This document shows, piece after piece, positions 16,708 to 24,815 of a DNA stretch of 64,000 bases. The notes under the pieces are model-generated. The model saw only the letters and a program-made list of their open reading frames with translations. It had not been told where the DNA came from and ran no database searches. The DNA lies in the NCBI RefSeq assembly GCF_900103695.1, contig NZ_FNHF01000003.1:248001-312000 (forward strand), given 5' to 3'. The DNA comes from Sediminibacillus halophilus. Lineage in GTDB: Bacteria; Bacillota; Bacilli; Bacillales; Amphibacillaceae. The position numbers and the translations under genes were made by a program. Within the stretch, counting starts at the first letter, position 1. Each line of letters opens with the position of its first letter.

Positions 16708-18156
16708 ATGTTACATAAGCAGTTACAAGCATTTCCAGATGGATTTTTATGGGGAGCTGCTTCGGCAGCCTATCAAATTGAAGGGGCATGGAACGAGGCT
16801 GGCAAATCGCCATCGATATGGGACGAATTTGTCCGGATACCAGGCAAGACGTATAAGGGTACCAATGGTGATGTGGCAGTGGACCATTACCATCGCTGGC
16901 AGGAAGATGTCCAATTAATGGCTGAGATGGGCTTGAAGGCTTACCGTTTTTCCGTTTCCTGGCCGCGCGTTATAAAGGACGGAAATGGGGAAGTAAACGA
17001 GCAGGGTCTCGATTTTTATGGTCAGCTGGTCGATGAATTGTTAAAACACGGCATCGAGCCGATTGTGACGCTGTATCACTGGGATTTGCCGCAGGCGCTT
17101 CAGGATCAATACGGCGGATGGGAATCACGCCAGGTGATTGATGATTTTTATCGGTATAGTATCACATTGTTCAAACGGCTCGGTGATCGTGTGAAATATT
17201 GGGTCAGTCTCAATGAGCAAAATGTTTTCATCAGTTTAGGCTATCAGCTTGCTTTGCATCCCCCCGGTGTCCAAGACCGGAAGCGGATGTATCAGGCAAA
17301 CCATCATGCCAGTCTTGCCAATGCCAAGGTGATTGCCGATTTTCATAAATATGTGCCGAACGGCAAGATCGGCCCGAGTTTCGCGTACAGCCCTGCCTAT
17401 GCCTATTCTTCCAATCCGGAAGATGTGCTGGCAGCTGAGAATGCTGAGGAGTTCTTAAGCCACTGGTGGATGGATGTGTATGCTTGGGGGAAATACCCTA
17501 AGGCGGCATGGGATTATTTAGAACGAAACGGATTGGCACCTGAACTGGAAGACGGCGACCTAGCCCTGCTGGCACAGGGAAAGCCAGACTTTATGGGGGT
17601 CAATTATTACCGGACGACCACGTATGAATATAATCCCCTGGAAGGGGGCGTAGGTTCCGGCGGCATGAACACATCAGGGAAAAAAGGCACGACGCCGGAA
17701 ACAGGTATTCCTGGATTCTACAAAACCAAGAAAAACCCGAACCTGGAAGCGACCAACTGGGATTGGGAGATCGATCCAGTCGGCCTGAGGATTGGAATGC
17801 GCCGGATTACAAGCCGTTACGGACTTCCAATTTTGATAAGCGAAAACGGACTGGGTGAGTTTGATCAACTAGAGGTTAATGACGTAGTCAAGGATGACTA
17901 CCGAATTGACTATATAAAAAGTCATTTGCGGCAGTGTCAGCAGGCAATAACAGATGGGGTGGATTTGCTCGGTTACTGCGTCTGGTCATTCACCGACTTG
18001 CTGAGCTGGTTGAATGGTTACCAGAAACGATACGGATTTGTCTACGTCAACCGCGACGAAGAAGGGGAAAAAGATTTACGCCGTATCAGGAAAAACAGCT
18101 TTTTCTGGTACCAGCAGGTGATTTCCGAAAACGGAAGCACACTGAATAAGGAATGA
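16708..18156 (+). CDS. GH1 beta-glucosidase or 6-phospho-beta-glucosidase
   Basis: 482 residues with a strong AGAGGAGG site. The GH1 barrel is complete: FLWGAASAAYQIEG near residue 13, acid/base Glu in SLNEQN near 172, nucleophile Glu in ILISENGLG near 378, and WSFTDLLSW near 430. NEQN instead of the usual NEP is also found in B. subtilis BglC-type aryl-phospho-beta-glucosidases. It splits beta-glucosides or their 6-phosphates in the cytoplasm. The gene is not next to the PTS locus 3.5 kb away; it is followed by an AEC transporter. Whether the substrate is phosphorylated cannot be told here. Confidence 0.92.
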   Translation: MLHKQLQAFPDGFLWGAASAAYQIEGAWNEAGKSPSIWDEFVRIPGKTYKGTNGDVAVDHYHRWQEDVQLMAEMGLKAYRFSVSWPRVIKDGNGEVNEQGLDFYGQLVDELLKHGIEPIVTLYHWDLPQALQDQYGGWESRQVIDDFYRYSITLFKRLGDRVKYWVSLNEQNVFISLGYQLALHPPGVQDRKRMYQANHHASLANAKVIADFHKYVPNGKIGPSFAYSPAYAYSSNPEDVLAAENAEEFLSHWWMDVYAWGKYPKAAWDYLERNGLAPELEDGDLALLAQGKPDFMGVNYYRTTTYEYNPLEGGVGSGGMNTSGKKGTTPETGIPGFYKTKKNPNLEATNWDWEIDPVGLRIGMRRITSRYGLPILISENGLGEFDQLEVNDVVKDDYRIDYIKSHLRQCQQAITDGVDLLGYCVWSFTDLLSWLNGYQKRYGFVYVNRDEEGEKDLRRIRKNSFFWYQQVISENGSTLNKE

Positions 18157-18165
18157 ACCATGTAT

Positions 18166-18190
18166 AGGGATCTGGAAAAGATCCCTTTTC
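18166..18190 (+). terminator. Terminator after the GH1 gene
   Basis: AGGGATCT and AGATCCCT form an 8-bp stem followed by TTTTCTT. It ends just before the AEC gene's ribosome-binding site. Confidence 0.75.
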
Positions 18191-18208
18191 TTATGAGGGG
18201 GGAGAATC

Positions 18209-19111
18209 ATGGCGTTCATTGGTGTTCTTATCCCGATTTTTGGTGTATTTGCACTTGGCTTTATCGGACAAAAAGTGTGGAAATTCGAGTTGAAGCCTAT
18301 TTCGACTATTGCCATTTATCTAATGTCACCTTTTTTGGCTTTCCGGACGTTTTACCAGAATGAAATCACGCTGGATTATGTTTATTTAAGCATTTATTTA
18401 GTCGTGTTGTGTGTAGTATCCATTGTGGTTTGCTATCTTCTTGCCTGGATCAATCGTTGGGATAAAAATACGACCAGCGGGTTTATCCTTGCCTCTGCGT
18501 TTATGAATAACGGGAATTACGGAGCGCCCTTGGTATTGCTTATTTTCGGGGAGGAAGGTTTTCATTATGCGGTAATCTTGATGGTCCTGCAGCAGTTGAT
18601 TATGTGTACGGCAGGCATTTACTATGCTGCCAAGGGCAGTGATCAAGGCGGACAATCGTTTTCCCCTTTGAGGGAAGTGGTCAAAGTACCGATTGTCTAT
18701 GGTGCGATATTAGGTTTGCTGCTGAATGGACTGCAAATCGGAGTCGGAGACCAAGTGATGTCTGCAGTCAGCATGGTGGCCGATGCGACGATTCCCACTG
18801 TAATGATCGTCCTGGGCATGCAGCTCGCCAGTATTTCGTTGAAACAATTGGAATATGGAAAGTTGGGGGCTTCACTGTCGATCAAGCTGCTTCTTGCTCC
18901 GGTGATTGCGTTTGTGATTGCATACTTTTTACCGGTCGGCGATATGGTCCAAGCAATCATGATATTGACGGCAGCTACTCCGACAGCAGCAAATACTACG
19001 ATTTATGCCTTGCAATTCCAGACAAAACCGGGATTCGTATCAAGCGCTACGCTGCTTAGTACATTGTTGAGTATCATCACGATTCCATTGCTAATGTTCC
19101 TTGTTCTTTAA
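18209..19111 (+). CDS. AEC-family transporter (auxin efflux carrier/malate permease type)
   Basis: 300 residues with a strong GGGGGGAG site. About ten membrane helices; SAFMNNGNYGAPLVLLIFG near 95 and AATPTAANTTIYALQF near 252 are the conserved crossing motifs of the AEC family. Bacterial members carry malate, malonate or amino-acid-like organic anions across the cytoplasmic membrane. The length is usual for the family. The gene stands alone between a terminator and a flavoprotein gene, so context gives no substrate. Confidence 0.9.
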   Translation: MAFIGVLIPIFGVFALGFIGQKVWKFELKPISTIAIYLMSPFLAFRTFYQNEITLDYVYLSIYLVVLCVVSIVVCYLLAWINRWDKNTTSGFILASAFMNNGNYGAPLVLLIFGEEGFHYAVILMVLQQLIMCTAGIYYAAKGSDQGGQSFSPLREVVKVPIVYGAILGLLLNGLQIGVGDQVMSAVSMVADATIPTVMIVLGMQLASISLKQLEYGKLGASLSIKLLLAPVIAFVIAYFLPVGDMVQAIMILTAATPTAANTTIYALQFQTKPGFVSSATLLSTLLSIITIPLLMFLVL

Positions 19112-19214
19112 CTGCACTATAGGTAGGTTTCTTTTTGTTAAAAACTAACAGCCGTGAAACTACAGCTTCTGTTTACACTAATGACAACAACTAGTGTTGA
19201 ATGGAGGCGGAATA

Positions 19215-20111
19215 GTGGTTTACGATTGTATCATTATCGGCGGCGGAATCGCCGGGCTGCAGGCAGCTATTCAGTTGGGCCGTTACTGTGACAACGTACT
19301 AGTTATCGATGCTGCGGATGGCCGGTCAAACCTTTGCCGCTGTTACCATAATATTCTTGGCTGGCCAGAAGGGATAAGCGGCGCCACCTTGCGCAGGACC
19401 GGCAGACGGCAGGCGGAAGAACTTGGAGTAAACTTTATTGAAGAGACAGTAGAGCAGGTCGCCAAGCAGGAGCAGTTATTTTCTGTTTCTACTACTAACC
19501 GTAACCACGAGACAAGGGCGATTTTAATTGCCACCGGCATCAAGGACCATTTGCCGGCGTTCGATAAGTTGCTTCCCTGCCTGGGGATCAGCGTATATAT
19601 ATGTCCGGATTGTGATGGCTATGAAGTACTTGATAAAAAGGTCATTGTCATCGGATCTGGAAGAGCGGGGGCAGGAATGGCACTAGCACTGACAAATTGG
19701 GCTAGCCAAATCCACTTGGTCAACCATGGACGAGAACCGATTGAGGAAGAACTGCATCAAAAGCTCAAATTCCATGAAATTAACACGATTGCCGGAGAAA
19801 TCGATGAAGTGCTGGCAGAAGGAGACCAATTCAGGGGCGTTAAGCTGGAGGACGGAAGCAATCTGGAGGCAGATCATGCCTTTGTAGCAATGGGCGGTAA
19901 TGAAGTACGATCCCAGCTCGCCGAGCAGCTGGGCGTCGAATTATATAAAAACAAGCACATTCTTGTAGACCCCAGAACCAAGATGACGAATGTCGAAAAC
20001 GTCTTTGCTGCCGGAGATATCGTCGCCCACTCGGAACAAGTGACTATCGCAATGGGTGATGGCATGCAGGCGGCTATTTGGATCCATAAAAAAATAAAGC
20101 AACAACAATGA
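19215..20111 (+). CDS. Thioredoxin-reductase-like NAD(P)/FAD oxidoreductase
   Basis: Predicted 298 residues from a GTG at 19215 with TGGAGGCGG; the frame is open to a TTG at 19194 without a site. FAD motif IIIGGGIAGLQAAI near the N-terminus, CPDCDGYEV near 137 (the CxxC position of TrxR, though the usual spacer is Ala-Thr), NADP motif VIGSGRAGAGM near 153, and VENVFAAGDI near 262. The length is a little shorter than TrxB. The paired cysteines suggest a thiol or ferredoxin reductase activity, but the partner is unknown. It is a stand-alone gene with its own terminator. Confidence 0.87.
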   Translation: MVYDCIIIGGGIAGLQAAIQLGRYCDNVLVIDAADGRSNLCRCYHNILGWPEGISGATLRRTGRRQAEELGVNFIEETVEQVAKQEQLFSVSTTNRNHETRAILIATGIKDHLPAFDKLLPCLGISVYICPDCDGYEVLDKKVIVIGSGRAGAGMALALTNWASQIHLVNHGREPIEEELHQKLKFHEINTIAGEIDEVLAEGDQFRGVKLEDGSNLEADHAFVAMGGNEVRSQLAEQLGVELYKNKHILVDPRTKMTNVENVFAAGDIVAHSEQVTIAMGDGMQAAIWIHKKIKQQQ

Positions 20112-20113
20112 AA

Positions 20114-20152
20114 AAGGCTGTCCCGCAAGTGAAAAACGTAATGGGACAGCCT
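20114..20152 (+). terminator. Terminator after the flavoprotein gene
   Basis: AGGCTGTCCC and GGGACAGCCT form a perfect 10-bp stem with an 18-nt loop; the tail is GCTTTAT, so the T-run is short. Confidence 0.7.
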
Positions 20153-20256
20153 GCTTTATAGAATCTGTTAAAGTCAAGTTGTGGTATTTATAGAAAAACG
20201 GAACTCCATAAAACACGGAGCACCAATTTTCGCTGTAACTTTTGCTGCTCTACTTC

Positions 20257-20343
20257 TCACCTTGCTTTACCCGTTTTTAGTTCGCCGATGTCTGTATTTA
20301 TGTCTTTCAGCTCTGTTAAAATTTGTTGTAATATATCCTCCAT
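20257..20343 (-). CDS. Possible 28-residue coiled-coil peptide
   Basis: Minus-strand ATG at 20343 to TGA at 20257, with AGGTAGG upstream. The peptide (MEDILQQILTELKDINTDIG...) has a clean heptad pattern of Ile/Leu residues, as in short phage or structural peptides. It lies 48 bp after the stop of the unknown 126-residue gene and would be the second gene of that unit. The family is not recognised and the frame is short, so this remains tentative. Confidence 0.4.
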   Translation of the reverse strand: MEDILQQILTELKDINTDIGELKTGKAR

Positions 20344-20391
20344 AGAACCTACCTAGGCTCCTCCAAAATACTCTAAACTAAGTTGAACAAC

Positions 20392-20772
20392 TCAAGTAAT
20401 TGTTAGCCCTAATAAATGGTCTGTAAACAATATAAACTCTTCTAGATAAATAGGTGAATTCGGAGTTGTTAAGGGTGTTAGCTTCACATTCCTTAAGTAA
20501 ATACAGGCAGAAGAATTTAATATTATTTTGTCTGTTATGTCTATTTCTGGACTAAGCTCGTATTCTTGCAGTGCACGACCCAAAATAGGTTCCTCTTCTA
20601 AATTTTCCGCTAGTTGCATCTGAAAATCTGCCTCGATGGTTGCGGATTGGGTAACAAAGATAATCTTCTTTTTTTTAGGGTATTTATTTTTTAGTTGCTC
20701 AAATTTTATTTGTAATTCTACGATGGAAAGTTTTTTAAAGTCTACTGCTTCTGATAATTCTTCACCTTTCAT
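20392..20772 (-). CDS. Hypothetical protein, 126 residues
   Basis: ATG at 20772 with a strong AGGAGG site 7-8 bases upstream. The N-terminal third is Lys/Glu-rich and helical (LQIKFEQLKNKYPKKKKIIF); the rest has alternating beta-like stretches (IDITDKIILNSSACIYLRNVKL). There is no signal peptide, membrane helix or known motif. The base composition is more A/T-rich than the neighbouring sugar genes. Together with the possible 28-residue peptide and a long palindrome upstream it forms a small island of unknown content between two well-understood blocks. It could be a phage-derived cargo gene. Confidence 0.65.
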   Translation of the reverse strand: MKGEELSEAVDFKKLSIVELQIKFEQLKNKYPKKKKIIFVTQSATIEADFQMQLAENLEEEPILGRALQEYELSPEIDITDKIILNSSACIYLRNVKLTPLTTPNSPIYLEEFILFTDHLLGLTIT

Positions 20773-20961
20773 ATTTGCGCCTCCTAATATGCTTGTTCCA
20801 CATTACTGCTTCGTAGCTGAATAAAGAAATAAACCTTATACAGAAAACTTAGATAACCCAAGTGTATCATTCCGTATTTGGAATTAAATCCCCTTTTTTT
20901 CATATCGGTCATGGTGACGGCATTTTGCATCTGATGAGTGCTTTCTAATACTTGAAACCAG

Positions 20962-21055
20962 GCGGGATAATTGTTTCGGTAATTAGTCGTCCCTACCTTT
21001 CAATCACTGTAGTACCAATTCTTCCATTCTTCCGGAAACTCCGAAGTTATCCCGC
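20962..21055. repeat. 94-bp element bounded by a 9-bp inverted repeat
   Basis: GCGGGATAA at 20962-20970 and TTATCCCGC at 21047-21055 are perfect complements. The inside has only faint likeness to the dispersed repeats. It occupies the gap between the unknown minus-strand gene and the PTS promoter, where I see no gene. Confidence 0.5.
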
Positions 21056-21079
21056 GCTTTCCGCCTCAACCCTCCTAAG

Positions 21080-21167
21080 CCAACGGAACAAAATGTAAGC
21101 GCATAATCATTTCCGTTGTGCAACGGAAAAACAATGTGTGTTCATGAAAGCGGTTGTAACCTACAAT
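21080..21167 (+). promoter_or_regulatory. Promoter/operator region of the PTS locus
   Basis: TTTCCGTTG-TG-CAACGGAAA at 21110-21129 is a perfect palindrome, and the same half-site CAACGGAA occurs again at 21081-21088. TACAAT at 21162-21167 is a likely -10 with a weak -35 (TGTTCA). TGAAAGCGGTTGTA at 21145-21158 is cre-like (12 of 14 positions) and overlaps the promoter. The palindrome lies about 55 bp before the expected start, the usual place for an activator, so it may be the LicR-type site; the cre implies CcpA repression. Both roles are inferred. Confidence 0.6.
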
Positions 21168-21209
21168 GAAAGCAGATACAAAATAACAGCATCTTAGGAG
21201 GAATTATAG

Positions 21210-21518
21210 ATGAAACATATATTACTCGCATGCTCAGCAGGAATGTCCACTAGCTTACTAGTTTCAAAAATGAAAGAGGCAGCCGAGGCGAAAGGTATTG
21301 AAGCTGAAATTTGGGCTGTTGCACAGGATAAAGCACCAAAAGAAATGGAGCGCGCCGACGTACTGTTGATCGGACCGCAAATGCGCTTTATGAAAAAGAA
21401 GTTTTCCAAAACAGCAGAGGAAGTAGGCATTCCCCTTGATGTAATCGACCCGGTATCCTATGGCAGAGTCGATGGAGCGGCTGTTTTAAATAAAGCATTA
21501 GAACTTATGGGTGAATGA
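21210..21518 (+). CDS. licB: PTS lactose/cellobiose-type enzyme IIB
   Basis: 102 residues with a TTAGGAGGAAT site. The active cysteine is in [17 protein letters not shown] near residue 8, the phosphate-accepting site of lactose/cellobiose-family IIB proteins. It transfers phosphate from IIA to the sugar entering through IIC. It is the first gene of a IIB-IIC-IIA-GH1 unit. B. subtilis LicB (lichenan-derived cello-oligosaccharides) and CelA are the nearest relatives I know. Confidence 0.93.
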   Translation: MKHILLACSAGMSTSLLVSKMKEAAEAKGIEAEIWAVAQDKAPKEMERADVLLIGPQMRFMKKKFSKTAEEVGIPLDVIDPVSYGRVDGAAVLNKALELMGE

Positions 21519-21538
21519 TAGCTTAACAGAATATAACA

Positions 21539-21591
21539 GGCCCGTTCGAATCGGCGAGTGGCGCAGGACGTTGGTTGCCAGCGGGCCGTTT
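21539..21591 (+). other. Intercistronic hairpin between IIB and IIC genes
   Basis: GGCCCG at 21539-21544 pairs with CGGGCC at 21582-21587, with inner pairing possible, followed by GTTTTAG. It could be a partial terminator or an RNA-stabilising hairpin that raises the level of IIB relative to IIC. Confidence 0.45.
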
Positions 21592-21613
21592 TAGAGAAAA
21601 GGGGAGAATAAAC

Positions 21614-22948
21614 GTGAACAAATTCATGGAGGTTTTAGAAAACATTCTGATGCCGATAGCGGATAAATTAAACAACAACCGCTATTTGACCGCATTGCGT
21701 AACGGCTTTATGGTTGCATTGCCTTTCATCATCTTCGGTTCCATTTTTGTCGTTATTGCCAATTTTCCTTTCCTGGATCAATGGATCAGTGAAAGTGCAT
21801 ATGAAGCATACCAGGCAGCCTTAGGGCCTGCATCTGCCTCTACTCTAAGTATTATGGGGTTATTCGTTATTATTGGTATTGGCTATAAGCTGACGGAGCA
21901 TTATGGAGGCGAGTCAATTTATGGCGGTGCCGTTGCTCTGGCTTCATTCTTGATTCTTACACCGCAAGTTATCGATTTCGAAACGGCAAATAAAACTGTC
22001 GAGCAAGTCGGCGGGGTTATTCCGACTGCAAGCTTGGGAGCGGAAGGAATGTTCCTTGGTATCTTCACCGCTTTCATTGCAGCTGAATTGTACCGTTTCT
22101 TCGTAGAGAAGGATTGGACAATTAAAATGCCGGCAGGTGTGCCGGAAGCAGTTTCTCGTTCGTTTAGTGCACTAATTCCGATTACGTTAACTTTGACATC
22201 CTTTTTAATCGTACGGATCATTTTCAGCTACACACCATTTGATACAGTACAAAACTTTATCTATACCTTGATTCAAGAACCGCTTACAGCGCTTGGAAGC
22301 GGACTGCCGGCCACACTGGTTGCGGTCTTGTTGATTCAATTGTTCTGGTTCTTCGGGCTGCATGGACAGATTATCGTCAACTCTGTATTTGATCCAATTT
22401 GGTATGCTTTGAACAACCAGAATCTAGACGCCTTCAATGCCGGCCAGGAACTTCCGAACATTGTCACCAAGCAGTTCATCGATACCTTCATAGTCGGAAT
22501 CGGTGGTTCCGGTATGACTTTGGCAGTTATTATCGGTATCTTCCTGATTGGACGAAGCCGCCAATTGAAAGAATTGGGTAAATTAGGCGCTCCGGCAGGT
22601 ATCTTCAATGTAAACGAGCCAGTAATATTCGGTTTGCCGATCATCATGAACCCGTTGGTGATCATCCCTTGGCTGATTGCACCGGTAATCGTCACGTTCG
22701 TCACTTATTTTGCGATGGCATCGGGCATGGTTCCCTATCCAAATGGGGTCATTGTTCCATGGACAACGCCAACCGTGCTGAGCGGTTTCCTTGCGACAGG
22801 CAACAGCTGGCAGGGTGGCGCACTGCAATTGGTCAACATTGCAATCGTATTTGTAATCTGGTGGCCGTTCCTGAAAATCATGGATAAACAATATTACGAA
22901 AATGAACATTCTGCTGAAGAAGAAAGAAATGAAAGTGTTAACATGTAA
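21614..22948 (+). CDS. licC: PTS lactose/cellobiose-type enzyme IIC permease
   Basis: Predicted 444 residues. The GTG at 21614 has AAAAGGGGAG upstream; the frame runs further back but the extra 13 residues have no site. About ten membrane helices, with FFGLHGQIIVNSVFDPIW near 255 and NVNEPVIFGLPIIMNPL near 335, the conserved signature of the cellobiose/diacetylchitobiose IIC family. It carries beta-glucosides across the membrane with phosphorylation. It lies between IIB and IIA genes of the same system. Confidence 0.94.
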   Translation: MNKFMEVLENILMPIADKLNNNRYLTALRNGFMVALPFIIFGSIFVVIANFPFLDQWISESAYEAYQAALGPASASTLSIMGLFVIIGIGYKLTEHYGGESIYGGAVALASFLILTPQVIDFETANKTVEQVGGVIPTASLGAEGMFLGIFTAFIAAELYRFFVEKDWTIKMPAGVPEAVSRSFSALIPITLTLTSFLIVRIIFSYTPFDTVQNFIYTLIQEPLTALGSGLPATLVAVLLIQLFWFFGLHGQIIVNSVFDPIWYALNNQNLDAFNAGQELPNIVTKQFIDTFIVGIGGSGMTLAVIIGIFLIGRSRQLKELGKLGAPAGIFNVNEPVIFGLPIIMNPLVIIPWLIAPVIVTFVTYFAMASGMVPYPNGVIVPWTTPTVLSGFLATGNSWQGGALQLVNIAIVFVIWWPFLKIMDKQYYENEHSAEEERNESVNM

Positions 22949-22982
22949 CTAACTAACTTGAGACTCAAAGGTGGAATAACCG

Positions 22983-23288
22983 ATGGACAACTTAACAGAA
23001 ATTGCGTTTCAAATCATCCTGTATGCCGGAAATGGCAAGTCTAGCGCCATGGAAGCAATCCAGGAAGCAAAAGAGGGAAACTTTGCTGAAGCCGACCGTC
23101 TCATCGAAGAAGCCGGTGAGGAATTAGGCAAAGCGCACGGTTATCAAACCAAGCTGCTTCAGGAAGAAGCAAGCGGGGAGGGGGCTTCTGTGAATGTGAT
23201 ACTCGTGCATTCACAGGACCACCTGATGACCTCAATGACCGTGAGAGATTTAGCCGTGGAAATCATCGAAATCTATCGACACAAGTAA
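22983..23288 (+). CDS. licA: PTS lactose/cellobiose-type enzyme IIA
   Basis: 101 residues with an AAAGGTGG site. An all-helical IIA of the lactose/cellobiose family: AGNGKSSAMEAIQEAK near 16 and the phosphorylated His in ILVHSQDHLMTS near 75. It accepts phosphate from HPr and passes it to IIB; in the family it acts as a trimer. Its small overlap-free spacing to the IIC gene and to the GH1 gene supports a single transcript. Confidence 0.94.
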   Translation: MDNLTEIAFQIILYAGNGKSSAMEAIQEAKEGNFAEADRLIEEAGEELGKAHGYQTKLLQEEASGEGASVNVILVHSQDHLMTSMTVRDLAVEIIEIYRHK

Positions 23289-23303
23289 CTGGAGGTAATA
23301 GCT

Positions 23304-24692
23304 ATGTCTGTTCAATACAAATTTCCGGAAGGGTTCTGGTGGGGAAGCGCTACTTCTGCCACGCAAATCGAGGGAGCAGCCAACGAAGGGGGCAAGGGCC
23401 GCAACATTTGGGACGAATGGTATGAGCAAGAGTCGAACCGTTTTTTTGAAGGAGTAGGTCCGCAGACAACTTCTGACTTCTATCATCGTTATAAGGAAGA
23501 TGTCCAGCTGATGAAGCAAATCGGCCACAATACATTTCGTCTGTCGATTTCCTGGTCCCGTCTGATCCCGGGTGGGCGTGGAGAAGTAAATCAGGAAGCG
23601 GTCACGTTTTACAACAATGTCATTGACGAGCTTATTGCCAACGACATTGAACCGTTTGTGAATTTGTACCATTTCGACATGCCCCTCGAGCTGCAAAACG
23701 AAGGTGGATGGGAAAGCAGGGACGTCGTGGAGGCTTATGCCGAATATGCCAAGCATGCTTTCCGATTGTTTGGCGACAGGGTAAGCAAGTGGTTTACGTT
23801 CAACGAGCCAATCGTTCCGGTTGAGGGCGGATATCTGTATGATTTCCACTACCCGAACGTAGTCGATGCCAAGCGGGCTGCTCAGGTTGCTTACCACACG
23901 ATGGTGGCGCACGCCAAGGCAGTCGAGGCGTTTCGTACCTTTGATATCAAAGAGGGAAAAATAGGTATCATCTTGAATCTGACACCTTCTTACCCGAGAA
24001 GCCAGAATCCGGCTGACTTAAGGGCATCCCGGATTGCTGATTTGTTCTTCAACCGCAGTTTCTTAGATCCCTCTGTTTTAGGGGAATATCCGCAGGAATT
24101 GATCGATATCCTTGAGGAACATGGCCAGCTGCCGGTGACAGAGCCGGGCGATAAACAATTGATCAAAAACAACACAGTAGATCTGCTTGGGGTAAACTAT
24201 TACCAACCTCGTCGGGTCAAGGCGAAAGAAACCCTGCCTAATCCTTACGGTCCGTTCATGCCGGAATGGTTCTTTGATCATTACGAAATGCCGGGTCGGA
24301 AAATGAATAAGTATCGTGGCTGGGAGATTTACGAAAAAGGCATTTACGATATTATGATGAATCTGAAAGAAAACTATGGCAACATCGAATCTTTTATATC
24401 TGAAAACGGAATGGGTGTCCAGGACGAGGAACGCTTTATCGAAAACGGACAGATCCAGGATGATTATCGGATTGAATTTATTAAAGGTCATCTGGAATGG
24501 CTTCATAAAGCAATAGAAGAAGGTGCCAATACAAAAGGCTATCATTTATGGTCCTTCATGGATAATTGGTCCTGGATGAATGCTTATAAGAATAGATATG
24601 GATTCTTTTCCGTAGACATAGAAACAAAAGAAAGAACACCGAAGAAAAGTGCTGAGTGGATAAAACAAGTTGCAGAAAATAACGGCTTTTAA
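23304..24692 (+). CDS. GH1 6-phospho-beta-glucosidase of the PTS unit
   Basis: 462 residues with an ACTGGAGG site 16 bp after the IIA stop. FWWGSATSATQIEGAANEGG near residue 10, acid/base Glu in TFNEPIVPVEGGY near 168, nucleophile Glu in SFISENGMG near 362, and WSFMDNWSWMNAYKNRYG (near 414) define GH1. As the enzyme of a PTS operon it most likely hydrolyses the imported cellobiose-6-phosphate or aryl-glucoside-6-phosphate. This second GH1 is distinct from the one at 16.7 kb. A terminator follows, so the GH4 gene has separate expression. Confidence 0.93.
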   Translation: MSVQYKFPEGFWWGSATSATQIEGAANEGGKGRNIWDEWYEQESNRFFEGVGPQTTSDFYHRYKEDVQLMKQIGHNTFRLSISWSRLIPGGRGEVNQEAVTFYNNVIDELIANDIEPFVNLYHFDMPLELQNEGGWESRDVVEAYAEYAKHAFRLFGDRVSKWFTFNEPIVPVEGGYLYDFHYPNVVDAKRAAQVAYHTMVAHAKAVEAFRTFDIKEGKIGIILNLTPSYPRSQNPADLRASRIADLFFNRSFLDPSVLGEYPQELIDILEEHGQLPVTEPGDKQLIKNNTVDLLGVNYYQPRRVKAKETLPNPYGPFMPEWFFDHYEMPGRKMNKYRGWEIYEKGIYDIMMNLKENYGNIESFISENGMGVQDEERFIENGQIQDDYRIEFIKGHLEWLHKAIEEGANTKGYHLWSFMDNWSWMNAYKNRYGFFSVDIETKERTPKKSAEWIKQVAENNGF

Positions 24693-24717
24693 CCTTGCTG
24701 CGACTGACTAGGGGGGA

Positions 24718-24754
24718 GACGCAGCGGGATTAATCATCCCACTGCGTCTTTTTC
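24718..24754 (+). terminator. Terminator after the GH1 gene
   Basis: GACGCAGCGGGAT pairs with ATCCCACTGCGTC (one mismatch), followed by TTTTTCC. Confidence 0.88.
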
Positions 24755-24815
24755 CATCTTTAATGGCGGAATGGGATAGAAGAAATGAAGATAACCTTGG
24801 GGAGGCGTGAAAAGA

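Noticed and set aside
20930-21060. Eighth copy of the dispersed repeat
   Set aside because: The bounding inverted repeat is perfect, but interior blocks do not match either subtype well enough; listed as a separate element.
21092-21110. TGTAAGCGCATAATCA as a second cre before the PTS operon
   Set aside because: The spacing of the two halves is one to two bases off the cre consensus, so it was not counted.
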